Assembly: GCA_964462535.1 (NCBI GenBank)
Contig: CAYWXV010000012.1
Coordinates: forward strand, 18,568 to 82,567
Source: CAYWXV01 sp964462535
Lineage (GTDB): Bacteria; Bacteroidota; Ignavibacteria; OLB7
Length of the DNA stretch: 64,000 bases
Reading direction: 5' to 3'
Part shown: piece after piece, positions 1-8,671 of the stretch
Layout of the letters: every line of letters starts with the position of its first letter
Numbering within the stretch: position 1 is the stretch's first letter
Position numbers and translations under genes: made by a program
Notes under the pieces: generated by a model
Databases searched by the model: none
Told to the model about the DNA's origin: nothing
Seen by the model: the letters and a program-made list of their open reading frames with translations, nothing else

Positions 1-1991
1 CGGGCCATCATGTCCATCTCTTCGTCGGTCATCGGGACAAATCCCCAGTTCGGCTGCCAGGCTCGGTTGTAGATGGCCTTGATTCGTTCGACCTCGGGTC
101 CGAACTGCTTCATCGAGAGGCTCCGCACTGTGGCACCCGTCCGTGCCCGGATCAAGTCCGTTACACGGACGAGCTTGTCCGTCAGCGCATCGGGATAGCA
201 GAGGCGCCACGCGTAGAGGTCCTTTGCCTTACTGAAGCCGGCTTTCTCGATCAGCGTGTTATAGTACTCGGGATTGTACGGCATCAGGAACGTGGGCGGG
301 CCGTCGAACCCTTTGAGGAGCATGCCAACCTCGTCGTTCATCGACGGGGAGACCGGTCCGCGCATGGCATTCATTCCCTCACGACGCAGCCACTCGGCCG
401 CTGCGTTGAGAAGAGTGTTCGCCACGTCCTGATCATTGATGGATTCAAAGAATCCGAAGAACCCGACGCGATCGCTGTGTATTGCGTTGTGCCCTTCGTT
501 CACGATTGCAGCGATACGCCCAACCGGCGTTCCATTCCGTTCGGCGATAAAGAGCTGAATGCGCGCGTGATGGTAGAACGGATTCTTGTCTGTATCAAGC
601 AGACGCATCCGGTCCATTTCAATCGGCGGCACCCAGTTTGGGTCGTCGCGATGGAGCTTCCAGGAGAGGCGGATGAACTGGAGCTTCCCCTTTCGCCCAT
701 CGACAGTGCGCACGCTTACATCGCCTGTTGTGGGAAGAGGAGCTGAAGCTTCGTCACTGTCAGCCTTCTGCTCCGCAGCAGTGGCCGGCGTGTCGCGGTC
801 GAGTAGTCCCATCTCCGTTCCGATATCCTGGAAGAGTTCCAGAATGCGATCGAGATGGCTCTTCTCGTGTGTCGCCATGACGGACGTTCTCATCATCTGC
901 ATTCCCTGCATGACACCAGGCGAGATGAAGGCGTTAACGAAAACACCCGCGTCGAAGAGTCGTCGCCAGAAGATGAACGTGAGGGTGTCGTCGCCAATGA
1001 TGACGGGTACGATTCCGGTCTTTGATTCGATGATTCGGAAGCCCATGTCAACGAATCCCTTCCGGAGATAGTCGGCATTCCAGATCAGCTTGTCGATGAG
1101 ATGCGGTTCATCCCGCATGATCCGAAGAGCGGTGAGGGCAGCTGCAACCGAGGCCGGTGTCGGTGAAGCCGAGAAGATCAGGGCCGGTGAGATGTGCTTG
1201 ATGTAGTTGATCACCCGCTCGGCGCCGACGACCCATCCTCCAAGCGACGCAAGCGACTTTGAGAAGGTCCCCATCGTCAGGTCGACATCCGCGTCGAGTC
1301 CGAAGTAGCTGGCGGTTCCACGCCCCCCCTTTCCGATAACACCCAGGGCGTGAGCGTCATCCACCATCAGCCGCGCCCCATACTTCTTCGCGATCGTGTT
1401 CATCGATGGGAGGTCGACGATCTCGCCCGAGGTTGAGAATACTCCGTCGGTAACGATGAGCTTCCCTGCGTCTTTCGGCAGACGGGCGACCTGACGTTCA
1501 AGGTCGTCCATATCGCCATGCTTGTAGCGAACAACGTCACCAAACGCTCCCTTTGCCATCAGTGTACCGGCGACAATGCAGGCGTGGTTATCCTTGTCGC
1601 TGATGACGTAGTCACCCCGCTGCACCAATGTCGGAATGATCCCCTGGGCGGTCTGGTAGCCCGTCGAAAAGAGGAGACATGCCTCCGTCCCCATGAAGTC
1701 GGCAAGCTCCTCCTCCATTTCTTCGTGCAGACGGACCGTACCCGTCAGGTAGCGCGACCCGGAGCATCCGGTACCGAACTTCTCGGTCGCCTTGATCGCC
1801 GCCTCCTTGACACGTGGATCGGCAGTAAGGCCTAGATAGTTATTCGACCCCCCCATGATCACCTCGCGCCCCTCAATGCGGACCACCGGCCCCTCGTTCT
1901 CCTCGATCGCCCGGAAGTACGGATAGTACCCTGCTTCCTTCACATCATCGGCGCGCGTGAATTCAAGACACTTCTGAAACAGTTCTGCCAA
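1..1991 (-). CDS. Serine palmitoyltransferase-like PLP enzyme fused to a GNAT-like acyltransferase (partial, C-terminus outside window)
   Basis: Residues about 1-400 form an alpha-oxoamine synthase (fold type I PLP). Visible motifs are YPYFRAIE and SNNYLGL near the N-terminus, GTGCSGSRYLTG, VDDAHALG near residue 212, and TFSKS with the PLP lysine at about residue 245. These patterns match Bacteroidota serine palmitoyltransferases, which condense serine with acyl-CoA to 3-ketosphinganine, better than KBL or BioF. After an Ala/Glu/Asp-rich linker (about 400-425) the frame continues without a stop into a domain clearly homologous to the free-standing protein at 34539-35672 (DDPNWVPP, NPFYHHA, GRIAAI, RVGFFGFFES, MRGPVSPSMNDE, NWGFVPMTDEE). 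Bacterial ceramide synthase is reported to be a GNAT-type enzyme, so a combined synthase/N-acyltransferase is a reasonable inference, not proven. TTG at 1991 was chosen because AGGAG lies about 8 nt upstream and the protein aligns from there. Roughly 130 residues are missing past the window start. KBL remains a less likely alternative for the first domain. Confidence 0.8.
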   Translation of the reverse strand, partial: MAELFQKCLEFTRADDVKEAGYYPYFRAIEENEGPVVRIEGREVIMGGSNNYLGLTADPRVKEAAIKATEKFGTGCSGSRYLTGTVRLHEEMEEELADFMGTEACLLFSTGYQTAQGIIPTLVQRGDYVISDKDNHACIVAGTLMAKGAFGDVVRYKHGDMDDLERQVARLPKDAGKLIVTDGVFSTSGEIVDLPSMNTIAKKYGARLMVDDAHALGVIGKGGRGTASYFGLDADVDLTMGTFSKSLASLGGWVVGAERVINYIKHISPALIFSASPTPASVAAALTALRIMRDEPHLIDKLIWNADYLRKGFVDMGFRIIESKTGIVPVIIGDDTLTFIFWRRLFDAGVFVNAFISPGVMQGMQMMRTSVMATHEKSHLDRILELFQDIGTEMGLLDRDTPATAAEQKADSDEASAPLPTTGDVSVRTVDGRKGKLQFIRLSWKLHRDDPNWVPPIEMDRMRLLDTDKNPFYHHARIQLFIAERNGTPVGRIAAIVNEGHNAIHSDRVGFFGFFESINDQDVANTLLNAAAEWLRREGMNAMRGPVSPSMNDEVGMLLKGFDGPPTFLMPYNPEYYNTLIEKAGFSKAKDLYAWRLCYPDALTDKLVRVTDLIRARTGATVRSLSMKQFGPEVERIKAIYNRAWQPNWGFVPMTDEEMDMMA

Positions 1992-2114
1992 GGACGGATC
2001 TCCTGCGTTGCTGAGTTCGTTCGCTTTCTCCCCGAATACCACAGGAACCGCACCGCTCACCGGGGAGAAGCGCCGAAGATAGTAATGGAAGGATTGTTGG
2101 ATTGTATGAGATGG

Positions 2115-2873
2115 CTACTGCGACACGCGCATCAGTTCCTCGACACGCATGACGTCCTCTGGTGTGTCAACAGAGTGCCCTGCGTACTCCGTGCGGACGA
2201 CCCGCATTTCCAACCCCAACTCGAGGAGCCTCAACTGCTCAAGCTGTTCCGCTGTTTCCAGTGACGAGGGAGGGGCGGCGACGAACGCTCTCAGCGCGTC
2301 CGGACGGTATGCGTAAATGCCAATGTGGCGATGGTAGAGCGTTGCTGTGCTCCACTCCTCCGGTGGCAGGTCGCGCATGCACGGGATAGGCGACCGAGAG
2401 AAGTAGAGGGGGACGTCGCCGTCTCGGAGGACCACCTTCACGACATTCGTGTCGAACAGGTCTCTGGACGATTCAATGCGGGAGACGGCAGTTACGCACG
2501 CGGCGCTCCCTCCAACGAGTTTCTCAACCAGTCGATTGAGCAGGTCAGGGTCGATCATCGGCTCGTCACCCTGCACATTTAGAACCGCAGAGACAGACCC
2601 GGCGGTGTCGGCAGATAGGAGTTCAAGCGCCTCGGCGATGCGATCCGAGCCGGAGGGGTGCTCGGTAGACGTCATGACCGCGTGGCCCCCGAACCGATGC
2701 ACTGTCTCGAGGATGCTGGGATCATCCGTGGCCACGACGACCCGGTCGACACGTGTTGCGGCGGTGACCCGCTCATACACGTGTTGGATCATAGGGCGCC
2801 CCAACAGCTCAACAAGCGGCTTCCCTGGGAGGCGACTCGAGGCGAATCTCGCCGGAATCAAAGCGACAACCAT
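2115..2873 (-). CDS. kdsB: 3-deoxy-manno-octulosonate cytidylyltransferase
   Basis: This 252-residue protein has the usual KdsB length. It begins with the nucleotide-binding signature IPARFASSRLPGKPL, continues with VVVATDD and LNVQGDEPMIDPD, and has the HIGIYAYR stretch typical of the family. The enzyme activates Kdo with CTP to CMP-Kdo in the cytoplasm for lipid A-core assembly, so the cell should make Kdo-containing lipopolysaccharide. gatC starts only 6 nt upstream, so the two are probably cotranscribed. The acyltransferase fusion gene lies downstream on the same strand after about 120 nt. Confidence 0.95.
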   Translation of the reverse strand: MVVALIPARFASSRLPGKPLVELLGRPMIQHVYERVTAATRVDRVVVATDDPSILETVHRFGGHAVMTSTEHPSGSDRIAEALELLSADTAGSVSAVLNVQGDEPMIDPDLLNRLVEKLVGGSAACVTAVSRIESSRDLFDTNVVKVVLRDGDVPLYFSRSPIPCMRDLPPEEWSTATLYHRHIGIYAYRPDALRAFVAAPPSSLETAEQLEQLRLLELGLEMRVVRTEYAGHSVDTPEDVMRVEELMRVSQ

Positions 2874-2879
2874 GACGGT

Positions 2880-3173
2880 CTATTCCAGCACCTTTGGGAC
2901 GCTGAAGAATCCTTCAGTCTTCTTCGGTGCGTTCTGAAGCGCTTCAGCGGGCGTGAGGAGGGGACCCGGCTCGTCGTCTCGGAGGATATTGGTCGTCCCA
3001 TGCACGAACTCCATGGGCTGAACATCCGTGACGTCGACCTGTTTCAACTGCTCGATGTATTCAACGATCTGGTTGAACTGCTGGGTAAACCCTGAGAGTT
3101 CGGTTTCCGAGAATCTGAGACGTGCCAGGCGCGCGACGTGGGCGACCTGTTCCGGTGTGATTGTGGTAGCCAT
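2880..3173 (-). CDS. gatC: Asp-tRNA(Asn)/Glu-tRNA(Gln) amidotransferase subunit C
   Basis: The 97-residue protein starting at the ATG at 3173 matches GatC in length and sequence. It starts with TPEQVAHVARLARL, has an amphipathic middle, and ends with a TEGFFSVPKVLE-like tail. GatC is the small scaffold of the GatCAB complex, which amidates mischarged Glu-tRNA(Gln) or Asp-tRNA(Asn). gatA and gatB are not in this window. The frame is open upstream into the repeat region, but that extension is repeat-derived and does not resemble GatC, so the ATG preceding ATTITPEQ was chosen. It is followed after 6 nt by kdsB. Confidence 0.93.
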   Translation of the reverse strand: MATTITPEQVAHVARLARLRFSETELSGFTQQFNQIVEYIEQLKQVDVTDVQPMEFVHGTTNILRDDEPGPLLTPAEALQNAPKKTEGFFSVPKVLE

Positions 3174-3230
3174 GAGCGGAATATACGATTGGGACCATCT
3201 ATGCGATGAGCAACGGGTGCCGTCAAAAAA

Positions 3231-3349
3231 GGGCAAAAAAAAGCCGCGCAACTCACCCCTGATCGCGCGGCTAGGGTGAAGCGCCGAGGGTTGGTGCCCC
3301 AGCAACTTCACACTACATACCAGCCCAACACCGAATTGGTTCCCATTCA
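3231..3349 (-). ncRNA. Tandem structured RNA-like element, copy 1 (terminator-ended)
   Basis: First of three related intergenic elements spaced about 190 nt apart. Read on the minus strand it has a conserved 5' part (GGGAACC...GCTGGTATGTAGTGTGAAG), a middle hairpin region and a 3' hairpin followed by a T-run. The 3' stem is AGCCGCGC/GCGCGGCT (3242-3249 with 3265-3272), where the other copies have an AGCTGCGC/GCGCAGCT core, so one base pair has changed on both sides. The 15-nt loop is identical in all three copies. Either a family of small RNAs or repeated 3'-UTR terminators fits. No protein is encoded. Confidence 0.55.
3242..3272 (-). terminator. Rho-independent terminator of copy 1
   Basis: An 8-bp perfect GC-rich stem with a 15-nt loop. 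On the minus strand it is followed directly by a T-tract (the A-run at 3235-3242 of the plus strand), then GCCC and a second T-run. Confidence 0.75.
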
Positions 3350-3420
3350 GTGCACATTCGTTCGAATCGCAGTTTTCTCGCTGGAATTGGCGTTCCCGTT
3401 CTGGTGTGGTCGTTCTGGAA

Positions 3421-3542
3421 GGGCAAAAAAAGTGAGCTGCGCAACTCACCCCTGATCGCGCAGCTCGGGTTGAAGGCCAAGGGTTGGTGCCTCAGCAACT
3501 TCACACTACATACCAGCCGAAATGCAGATTGGTTCCCATTCA
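3421..3542 (-). ncRNA. Tandem structured RNA-like element, copy 2 (terminator-ended)
   Basis: Second copy. A 64-nt block (3433-3496) is identical to that of copy 3 (3624-3687). Read on the minus strand, GAAG...CTTC and ACCA...TGGT can form short helices ahead of the 3' terminator hairpin (GAGCTGCGC at 3434-3442 with GCGCAGCTC at 3458-3466). The spacer before copy 3 (3543-3611) is more AT-rich and could hold a promoter, but no good TAnnTTTG box is visible there. Confidence 0.55.
3434..3466 (-). terminator. Rho-independent terminator of copy 2
   Basis: A 9-bp perfect stem with a 15-nt loop. On the minus strand it is followed by AC and a run of seven T, then GCCC. Confidence 0.75.
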
Positions 3543-3611
3543 CGAGCAACTGTTTGCAAATGGTTGAAAACTAAGCAGAATCGCATGTTCTTGGTTCGCG
3601 TGCGGTGGCAC

Positions 3612-3735
3612 GGGCAAAAAAAATGAGCTGCGCAACTCACCCCTGATCGCGCAGCTCGGGTTGAAGGCCAAGGGTTGGTGCCTCAGCGGCTTCACAAGAC
3701 ATACCAGGCGAGCCCGAGAATAGTTCCCAATTGTC
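3612..3735 (-). ncRNA. Tandem structured RNA-like element, copy 3 (terminator-ended)
   Basis: Third copy, directly downstream of msrP on the same strand, so it could be the 3'-UTR and terminator of msrP or a separate RNA. Its 3' half is identical to copy 2. Its 5' half is more diverged, but GGGAAC and CTGGTATGT are kept, and the ACCA/TGGT helix becomes ACTA/TGGT, which still pairs with a G-U wobble. Confidence 0.55.
3625..3657 (-). terminator. Rho-independent terminator of copy 3 / msrP
   Basis: Stem GAGCTGCGC at 3625-3633 pairs with 3649-3657 around the invariant 15-nt loop. On the minus strand it is followed by A and a run of eight T. It probably ends the msrP transcript. Confidence 0.75.
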
Positions 3736-3802
3736 AGGTTTTTTCTCCGGGCGTCAGAATCTGCCAGAAATCGGCCGAATAATCCTGAACGAAGCTGCGT
3801 CG

Positions 3803-4792
3803 CTACCCGTATAGCCGCCCGACCTGCGCTCCGTATCCATTGTATGGGAGTGTCGGTACGCGCGTATCGGGACCGAGGAGGCGCTCCGTGGCTTGCGACC
3901 AGCGCGGGTGGGGAACCGTGGGATCGACGTTGGACTGAAAGCTGTACTCATCGGGTGCCAGATCGTTCCAGAAGGTCGCGGGCCGATCTGCCACAAGTTC
4001 GATCCTCACAATCGACTTCGGGTTCTTGTACCCGTATTTCCACGGAACTATGATGCGCGCCGGCGCCCCATTCTGCTTTGGAAGCTCGTGCCCGTACATC
4101 CCCGTGACCAGCATTGCAAGCTCGTTCGTCGCCTCGTCAATCCTCATACCCTCGTAGTACGGCCACGTGTACCACGTCGCTCGGCGCTGGTTCGGCGCCT
4201 GCTCAGGTCGATCAAACGATATGAACCGAACGAAACGCGCGGAGGAGAGAGGCTCGGCCAGAGCCAGGACCTTTGCAAGCGGGATTCCCGTCCACGGCAC
4301 CGTCATAGCCCAGGCTTCCACGCAGCGGAATCGATAGACCCGTTCCTCCAGGGGAAGGAGCCGGACCAACTCATCTATCGTGAACTTCCGCGGTCGCGAA
4401 ACCAGGCCCGTGATCTCCAGTTCCCATGGCCGGATGCGGAAGTCGCCGACAAGGGACTTGACGACCTCCTTCTGTTCACTGAACTCGTAGAAATTGTTGT
4501 AGCTCGTCGCCAGGGCCTCGTCCGTCATCTCGCGGTCGACCACGTAGGCGTTGTTTCGCGGAGCGGGGTATAGGTCTCCGTTTGGGCTCGGGAGGTCGTC
4601 AATCGCGCGAAGCGAGTCCCGAAGATGCGTTCCTCCATCACCAGATGACGACGATGTGCAGCCCAGCAGTCCGAAGGCCAGCGTCCCCAGGCCGACGCTC
4701 TTCAGGAACCCTCGGCGGTTGATGTACGTCTCCTCCGGCGTTACCATGCGCTCAGGGATGTGCCAGTCGGGTCGAAGAATGATGTTCGCCAT
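3803..4792 (-). CDS. msrP: Protein-methionine-sulfoxide reductase catalytic subunit, molybdopterin enzyme
   Basis: This 329-residue protein matches MsrP (YedY). It has a twin-arginine signal at residues 26-45 (RRGFLK, a hydrophobic stretch, then Cys45) and a sulfite-oxidase-fold body. Cys157 in YRFRCVEAWAM is the expected molybdenum ligand, followed by VPWTGIPL and later WPYYEGMRIDEA and APARIIVPWKYGYK. The enzyme repairs oxidised methionines in periplasmic proteins and is exported folded by Tat. The membrane haem partner MsrQ is not adjacent, so the electron donor must be elsewhere or different. Cys45 after LLG could be a lipobox-like anchor, which is uncertain. Confidence 0.92.
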   Translation of the reverse strand: MANIILRPDWHIPERMVTPEETYINRRGFLKSVGLGTLAFGLLGCTSSSSGDGGTHLRDSLRAIDDLPSPNGDLYPAPRNNAYVVDREMTDEALATSYNNFYEFSEQKEVVKSLVGDFRIRPWELEITGLVSRPRKFTIDELVRLLPLEERVYRFRCVEAWAMTVPWTGIPLAKVLALAEPLSSARFVRFISFDRPEQAPNQRRATWYTWPYYEGMRIDEATNELAMLVTGMYGHELPKQNGAPARIIVPWKYGYKNPKSIVRIELVADRPATFWNDLAPDEYSFQSNVDPTVPHPRWSQATERLLGPDTRVPTLPYNGYGAQVGRLYG

Positions 4793-4978
4793 TGTCTCGT
4801 GTATCGGTTCTGATTTTCATCACTGATAGAGAGCGGTAGAGACGCTGTTGCGTAACTTCCCGCCGCTTTTTGAAGATCGAAGGCCGCATCACAGCCAGGT
4901 TGGGTCCGCCACCTTCGATTCCCCTTCCATTTGATCGAGTAATCCCGGCGGTACGCGGGATTATTCCAGTTGCACTGC

Positions 4979-6058
4979 ATGAAGTGGCTAATCGGTTTGG
5001 TAATTCTGGCGGCGCTTGCCATCGCCGGAATCTGGATATCGGGCGTCTTCAGGACTATTTCGGTCGTCGTCGCTCCACCTGAGCGACGCGAAGCGGTCAG
5101 GGTTATTTCGGTCCTCGGCTCGGTTCGGGCAGAACAGATTGCACGCATCCGTACGGAGGTAGGCGGGGAGGTTGTCGGGCTCTTTGTGCGGCAGGGGGAA
5201 GAGGTTCGGGACGGCGAGCCCGTGATGGATCTCAAGGTCGAGGAGCAGAAGAGTGCCGTCGTCGAAACCCAGGCGCGTCTGCGCGAGGCCCAGGTAACCG
5301 TCCAGGAGCGAAAGTTGAATCTCGACAGGGAAACCGAGCTCCTTGCACAGGGGGCCTCAACGCAGCAGGCGGTGGACGACGCGCGCGCGGCCTACAATCG
5401 AGCCGTTGCGGCGGCCAATTCCGTTCGCGCAATTCTCAGCAGCCGTAAGTCCGTTACAGGCAAAGGGAAGATCGTTGCGCCAATCTCCGGCGTCGTCACC
5501 CAGGTCAACGTCAACGTTGGCGACATCGTCCCACCAAACGTCGAGGCCATAACGATCTTGGATCCCGCCTCCTTCCGGGTGGTGGCTGATGTAGACGAGC
5601 TCGACATAACACGCATTCGTCCGGGACAGGAGGCGATCGTCTCGTTTGATGCGATGCCGAAGAGCAGATATCGAGCCCGTGTCGACAGGATAATTCCGCA
5701 GGCGGACGAAGTGACCAAAACGCTCCCCGTTATTCTCCGGCTTACCGATGGCGTCTTGAACCTTTCCGAAGGGTTGACAGCGAACATCAACATTGTTCAG
5801 GAACGCCATCCGAACGCGCTGACGATCCCGCGCCGGGCGATACTGGATGAGCGAGGTAACAAGGCACGTCTGTTCGTTCTGACGGAAAGAAATACCCTGC
5901 AGCTCGATACCGTTGTCCTCGGCGTTCGCGGTGATGACTACGTAGAGATTCTGGACGGCCTGAACGAGGAGGCTCGCGTCGTTCTCGATCCCGATCCGCT
6001 TTGGAAGGGGGGTGAGGAAGTGGAGGTGGACCGTAAGGCAACAGCCAGACGGCAATAG
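4979..6058 (+). CDS. Efflux periplasmic adaptor (HlyD/MacA-like membrane fusion protein)
   Basis: A 359-residue adaptor. An N-terminal membrane anchor spans residues about 3-22. It is followed by the first half of a lipoyl/barrel-sandwich domain (VGGEVVGLFVRQGEEVRDGEPVM), an alpha-helical coiled-coil hairpin rich in Glu/Ala/Arg (about 85-150), the returning lipoyl half (GKIVAPISGVVTQVNVNVGD), and beta-barrel and membrane-proximal domains. Such proteins bridge an inner-membrane transporter to a TolC channel. It is first in a cluster with two permeases and a TolC-like protein. ATG at 4979 was preferred over a TTG 9 nt upstream because it begins the charged n-region MKW. Confidence 0.9.
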   Translation: MKWLIGLVILAALAIAGIWISGVFRTISVVVAPPERREAVRVISVLGSVRAEQIARIRTEVGGEVVGLFVRQGEEVRDGEPVMDLKVEEQKSAVVETQARLREAQVTVQERKLNLDRETELLAQGASTQQAVDDARAAYNRAVAAANSVRAILSSRKSVTGKGKIVAPISGVVTQVNVNVGDIVPPNVEAITILDPASFRVVADVDELDITRIRPGQEAIVSFDAMPKSRYRARVDRIIPQADEVTKTLPVILRLTDGVLNLSEGLTANINIVQERHPNALTIPRRAILDERGNKARLFVLTERNTLQLDTVVLGVRGDDYVEILDGLNEEARVVLDPDPLWKGGEEVEVDRKATARRQ

Positions 6059-6085
6059 AGCAATCATCGATCCACGATAGTCCTG

Positions 6086-7342
6086 ATGTCATCCGCTAAA
6101 TCCGTGCATGCCGACAGATTCTCCCGGGGCTTTCGGGTCGGTCTGGTCTGTGCGGCGCTCACACTTGCGATAGTCGCCGCGGCTATCGGCGTGTTGGTGG
6201 ATGTGTCATTCATCCAGGATCCCGCCCTCCGCGAGATCCTGGCGAGCAATACACCACACGTGTACGTCGGTTCAGTCCCGCTCAAGCCTCGCACCCGAAG
6301 GACACTGCTGTCAGTCGGTGACCGGACCGTGCTCGAGGTCGTGAAAAACGTTCCACCCTCCACCCGTCCGGAGCTGAAACCGTTCGTTGAGCTTGTTGCC
6401 CGTCTTGAAGGGATAGATCCGCAGATTACCACAGTATCCCCACGCGTTCAGCTGAGAGGCTTCTGCCGAAACGGCACTCGTTGTCGTCCCGTGACGGTCA
6501 TGGGAATCCTCCCACGCAAGGAAGCGAAGTTTCTCCACGCCGGGGCCGCTGTGAACGACGAGAGTTTCGATGCTCTTGAGCGCACTCCCATGGGAATCGT
6601 CCTCAGCTCTGTCGTCGCCAACCATTTAGGTGTGGAGGTTGGATCGCGTGTTTCTCTCATCACAGCCACCGGCGCCGTTCGACAATTCGTGGTCGTGGGG
6701 GTCTTTGCAGCGCATTCCTCCGGCGGAGATTCGTTGACCACATACATCAATCTCGGGGGTGCGCAGTCGCTTCTTGGTCTGCAGCGGAATGCTGTGAGTG
6801 GAGTGGCCATCCGATTGGCCGACGCCGGACGGGCCGAGCGTGTCCGTGATCGGGTCGAACAGACTATCGGGTATAGTGCTGCGACCTGGGGCGAGGCGAA
6901 CGCGCAACAGATCGAGTTCCAGTTCAAAGAGCGTTGGTTGATGTGGGTGGTAGTGGTACTGGCTCTCATCGTCGCTGTCGCCGGTGTGCGCGATGCGCTT
7001 TCCGCGCGTCACATCTCCGGACGTCTTTCCGGACCCACACGCGCGGAGAAGAGAACGGCGAGTCTAGCGCTCGGTGGGCTCGTCGGGCTGGCAGCAGGAA
7101 GTATCGCATGTGTACTGTTCATTGGCCTCCCCAGAGTACTCGACCTTCGTCGCCTCCTCCCTGTCCACTACAACCCGCTTGACAGCACGGTTGCAACGAT
7201 ACCGGTTGAACCACATGTCGTTCCGGTTGTGGTTCTGTTCGCAGTTTCCATCCTCTCGGGTGTCATTGGCGGCGGGTTGTCTTCGCGATCGGTTGAGCAG
7301 CTTGCGCGCCCGTCGACGCAATTGGTTGGGGAGGAGACGTGA
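6086..7342 (+). CDS. ABC transporter permease, FtsX/MacB-like (first of pair)
   Basis: A 418-residue membrane protein with MacB/LolCE-type topology. One transmembrane helix lies near residues 19-42, then a large extracytoplasmic domain (about 43-285), then three C-terminal helices (about 287-303, 327-348 and 377-400). The periplasmic part keeps family-like turns such as GIVLSSVVANHLGVEVGSRVSL. No Walker motifs are present, so it needs a separate ATPase. Its stop overlaps the next start (GTGA at 7339-7342), implying translational coupling with the second permease. Confidence 0.8.
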   Translation: MSSAKSVHADRFSRGFRVGLVCAALTLAIVAAAIGVLVDVSFIQDPALREILASNTPHVYVGSVPLKPRTRRTLLSVGDRTVLEVVKNVPPSTRPELKPFVELVARLEGIDPQITTVSPRVQLRGFCRNGTRCRPVTVMGILPRKEAKFLHAGAAVNDESFDALERTPMGIVLSSVVANHLGVEVGSRVSLITATGAVRQFVVVGVFAAHSSGGDSLTTYINLGGAQSLLGLQRNAVSGVAIRLADAGRAERVRDRVEQTIGYSAATWGEANAQQIEFQFKERWLMWVVVVLALIVAVAGVRDALSARHISGRLSGPTRAEKRTASLALGGLVGLAAGSIACVLFIGLPRVLDLRRLLPVHYNPLDSTVATIPVEPHVVPVVVLFAVSILSGVIGGGLSSRSVEQLARPSTQLVGEET

Positions 7343-8598
7343 AGGTGTTCGCTGAGGTCTGGAGAGGGCTACGGCCGCAGAGAGGTCGCGCCGTTGTTGT
7401 CATGTGTGGCATGGCGTTCGGCGTCTCAGCCGCCATAGTCATGCTCTCCTTCTTCGCCGGACTCTTCGCCGCAAACGAGGCGCGAATTCTGAGTGGCGAC
7501 CCGCATATTGTTGTGACTCAGCGCCAGGTCGGGGGCGCACCTGCGGATCTTCTGATTGACGAGAATGACGAAGTCGTTGAGTTGAAGCGATCGTTCCTGG
7601 GTGAAGGCGAAGGGAGAATGAGGAACGCGGTGTCAACGATGCGGATGATCGAACGTGACCTTCGTAACGAGGTCTCCGCCGTCAGTCCCTTCCTGGAAAC
7701 ACACTCGCTGGCGGTCTATGGGGTCAACGAGGTACCGTTGGTGGTCAGGGGAGTCCTTCCCGCACGAGAGGTTGAATTGTCTCAGCTCGGCAGGCACTTG
7801 GAGGAAGGGGTAATCGGACGGTTTGCGAATTATCGAAACGGGATTCTGCTTGGTTACCGCGCCGCCGCACGCTTGGACGTTCATGCCAACGATCGAATTC
7901 GCCTTGTGGCTCTCGATGGAACGCTCATCCCGGTCCAAATCGCCGGAGTCTACCGTTTCGACATCCCCGCCCGTGATGAAGGTTGTCTCGTCAATCTTCG
8001 ACTGGCGTCGTCGGTTGCGGGAACGTTGCCCGGTGAGGCAAACGGCATCGCAGTAAAGACGGCGGACCCGGAGAGGTGCGATGAGGTTGCCCGCATGCTT
8101 GAACGCTTGACGGGGTTAGGTACGGTCACGTGGGAGGAGGCGCACGCCGATTCCTTGTCAGTCTTTAGCTTCGTGCGTTTTCTGGCACTCGCCATTCCGT
8201 TGCTCCTGATAGCTCTGACGGCGCTGGCCCTTGGCCGGCTGCTCACGATTGCTTGGATCAAACCTGTGATGCCCGTTGATTTGGATAGCGCGCGAGACGT
8301 CGGAACGACGCGATCGTCGTTGATGCGCGGGCTTGTGCTTTCAATGCTGCCCGCCTCGGTGGGTGTAGTTGCCGGTGTTGTGGCCATTCTGGTGGTGAGT
8401 CCTGCCCCGCTACTGCTCTGGCTCCTCCCCAATCCGTTCGATATCTCCGCGGTACCGATGAGCTTGCACCCCTGGTACATTCTGGGCTCGTTTGCGCTTG
8501 CGTGTATTGGGACGGGGCTTGCATCAGCGCAATACGCGCGAACCTTCGGGTTGCCCAGGTCTTCGCCACGTATGCAGCTGGATCCCGCGGACGCATAG
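7339..8598 (+). CDS. ABC transporter permease, FtsX/MacB-like (second of pair)
   Basis: A 419-residue permease with the same one-plus-three helix layout as its neighbour: N-terminal helix about 18-44, periplasmic domain containing GILLGYRAAARLDVHANDRIRLV, and C-terminal helices from about 275. It starts with GTG behind a strong GGAGGAG site and overlaps the previous stop by 4 nt. The two probably form a heterodimeric transporter core, as LolC and LolE do. Sequence similarity to the first permease is low, consistent with an old duplication. No ATP-binding protein is encoded nearby. Confidence 0.8.
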   Translation: MKVFAEVWRGLRPQRGRAVVVMCGMAFGVSAAIVMLSFFAGLFAANEARILSGDPHIVVTQRQVGGAPADLLIDENDEVVELKRSFLGEGEGRMRNAVSTMRMIERDLRNEVSAVSPFLETHSLAVYGVNEVPLVVRGVLPAREVELSQLGRHLEEGVIGRFANYRNGILLGYRAAARLDVHANDRIRLVALDGTLIPVQIAGVYRFDIPARDEGCLVNLRLASSVAGTLPGEANGIAVKTADPERCDEVARMLERLTGLGTVTWEEAHADSLSVFSFVRFLALAIPLLLIALTALALGRLLTIAWIKPVMPVDLDSARDVGTTRSSLMRGLVLSMLPASVGVVAGVVAILVVSPAPLLLWLLPNPFDISAVPMSLHPWYILGSFALACIGTGLASAQYARTFGLPRSSPRMQLDPADA

Positions 8599-8671
8599 TC
8601 TGGTTCCACTCGTACCTTCGTGCCTCCCGTCCTCGAAACCTGCTCAATAGATTTTGACACGCCTCCGCATC

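Noticed and set aside
3174..3449. N-terminal extension of GatC
   Set aside because: The extension reads through the terminator-ended repeat region and would make GatC twice its normal size.
3231..3735. CRISPR array
   Set aside because: Only three repeats of about 120 nt with about 190-nt period; repeats are imperfect, terminator-like and far too long for CRISPR.
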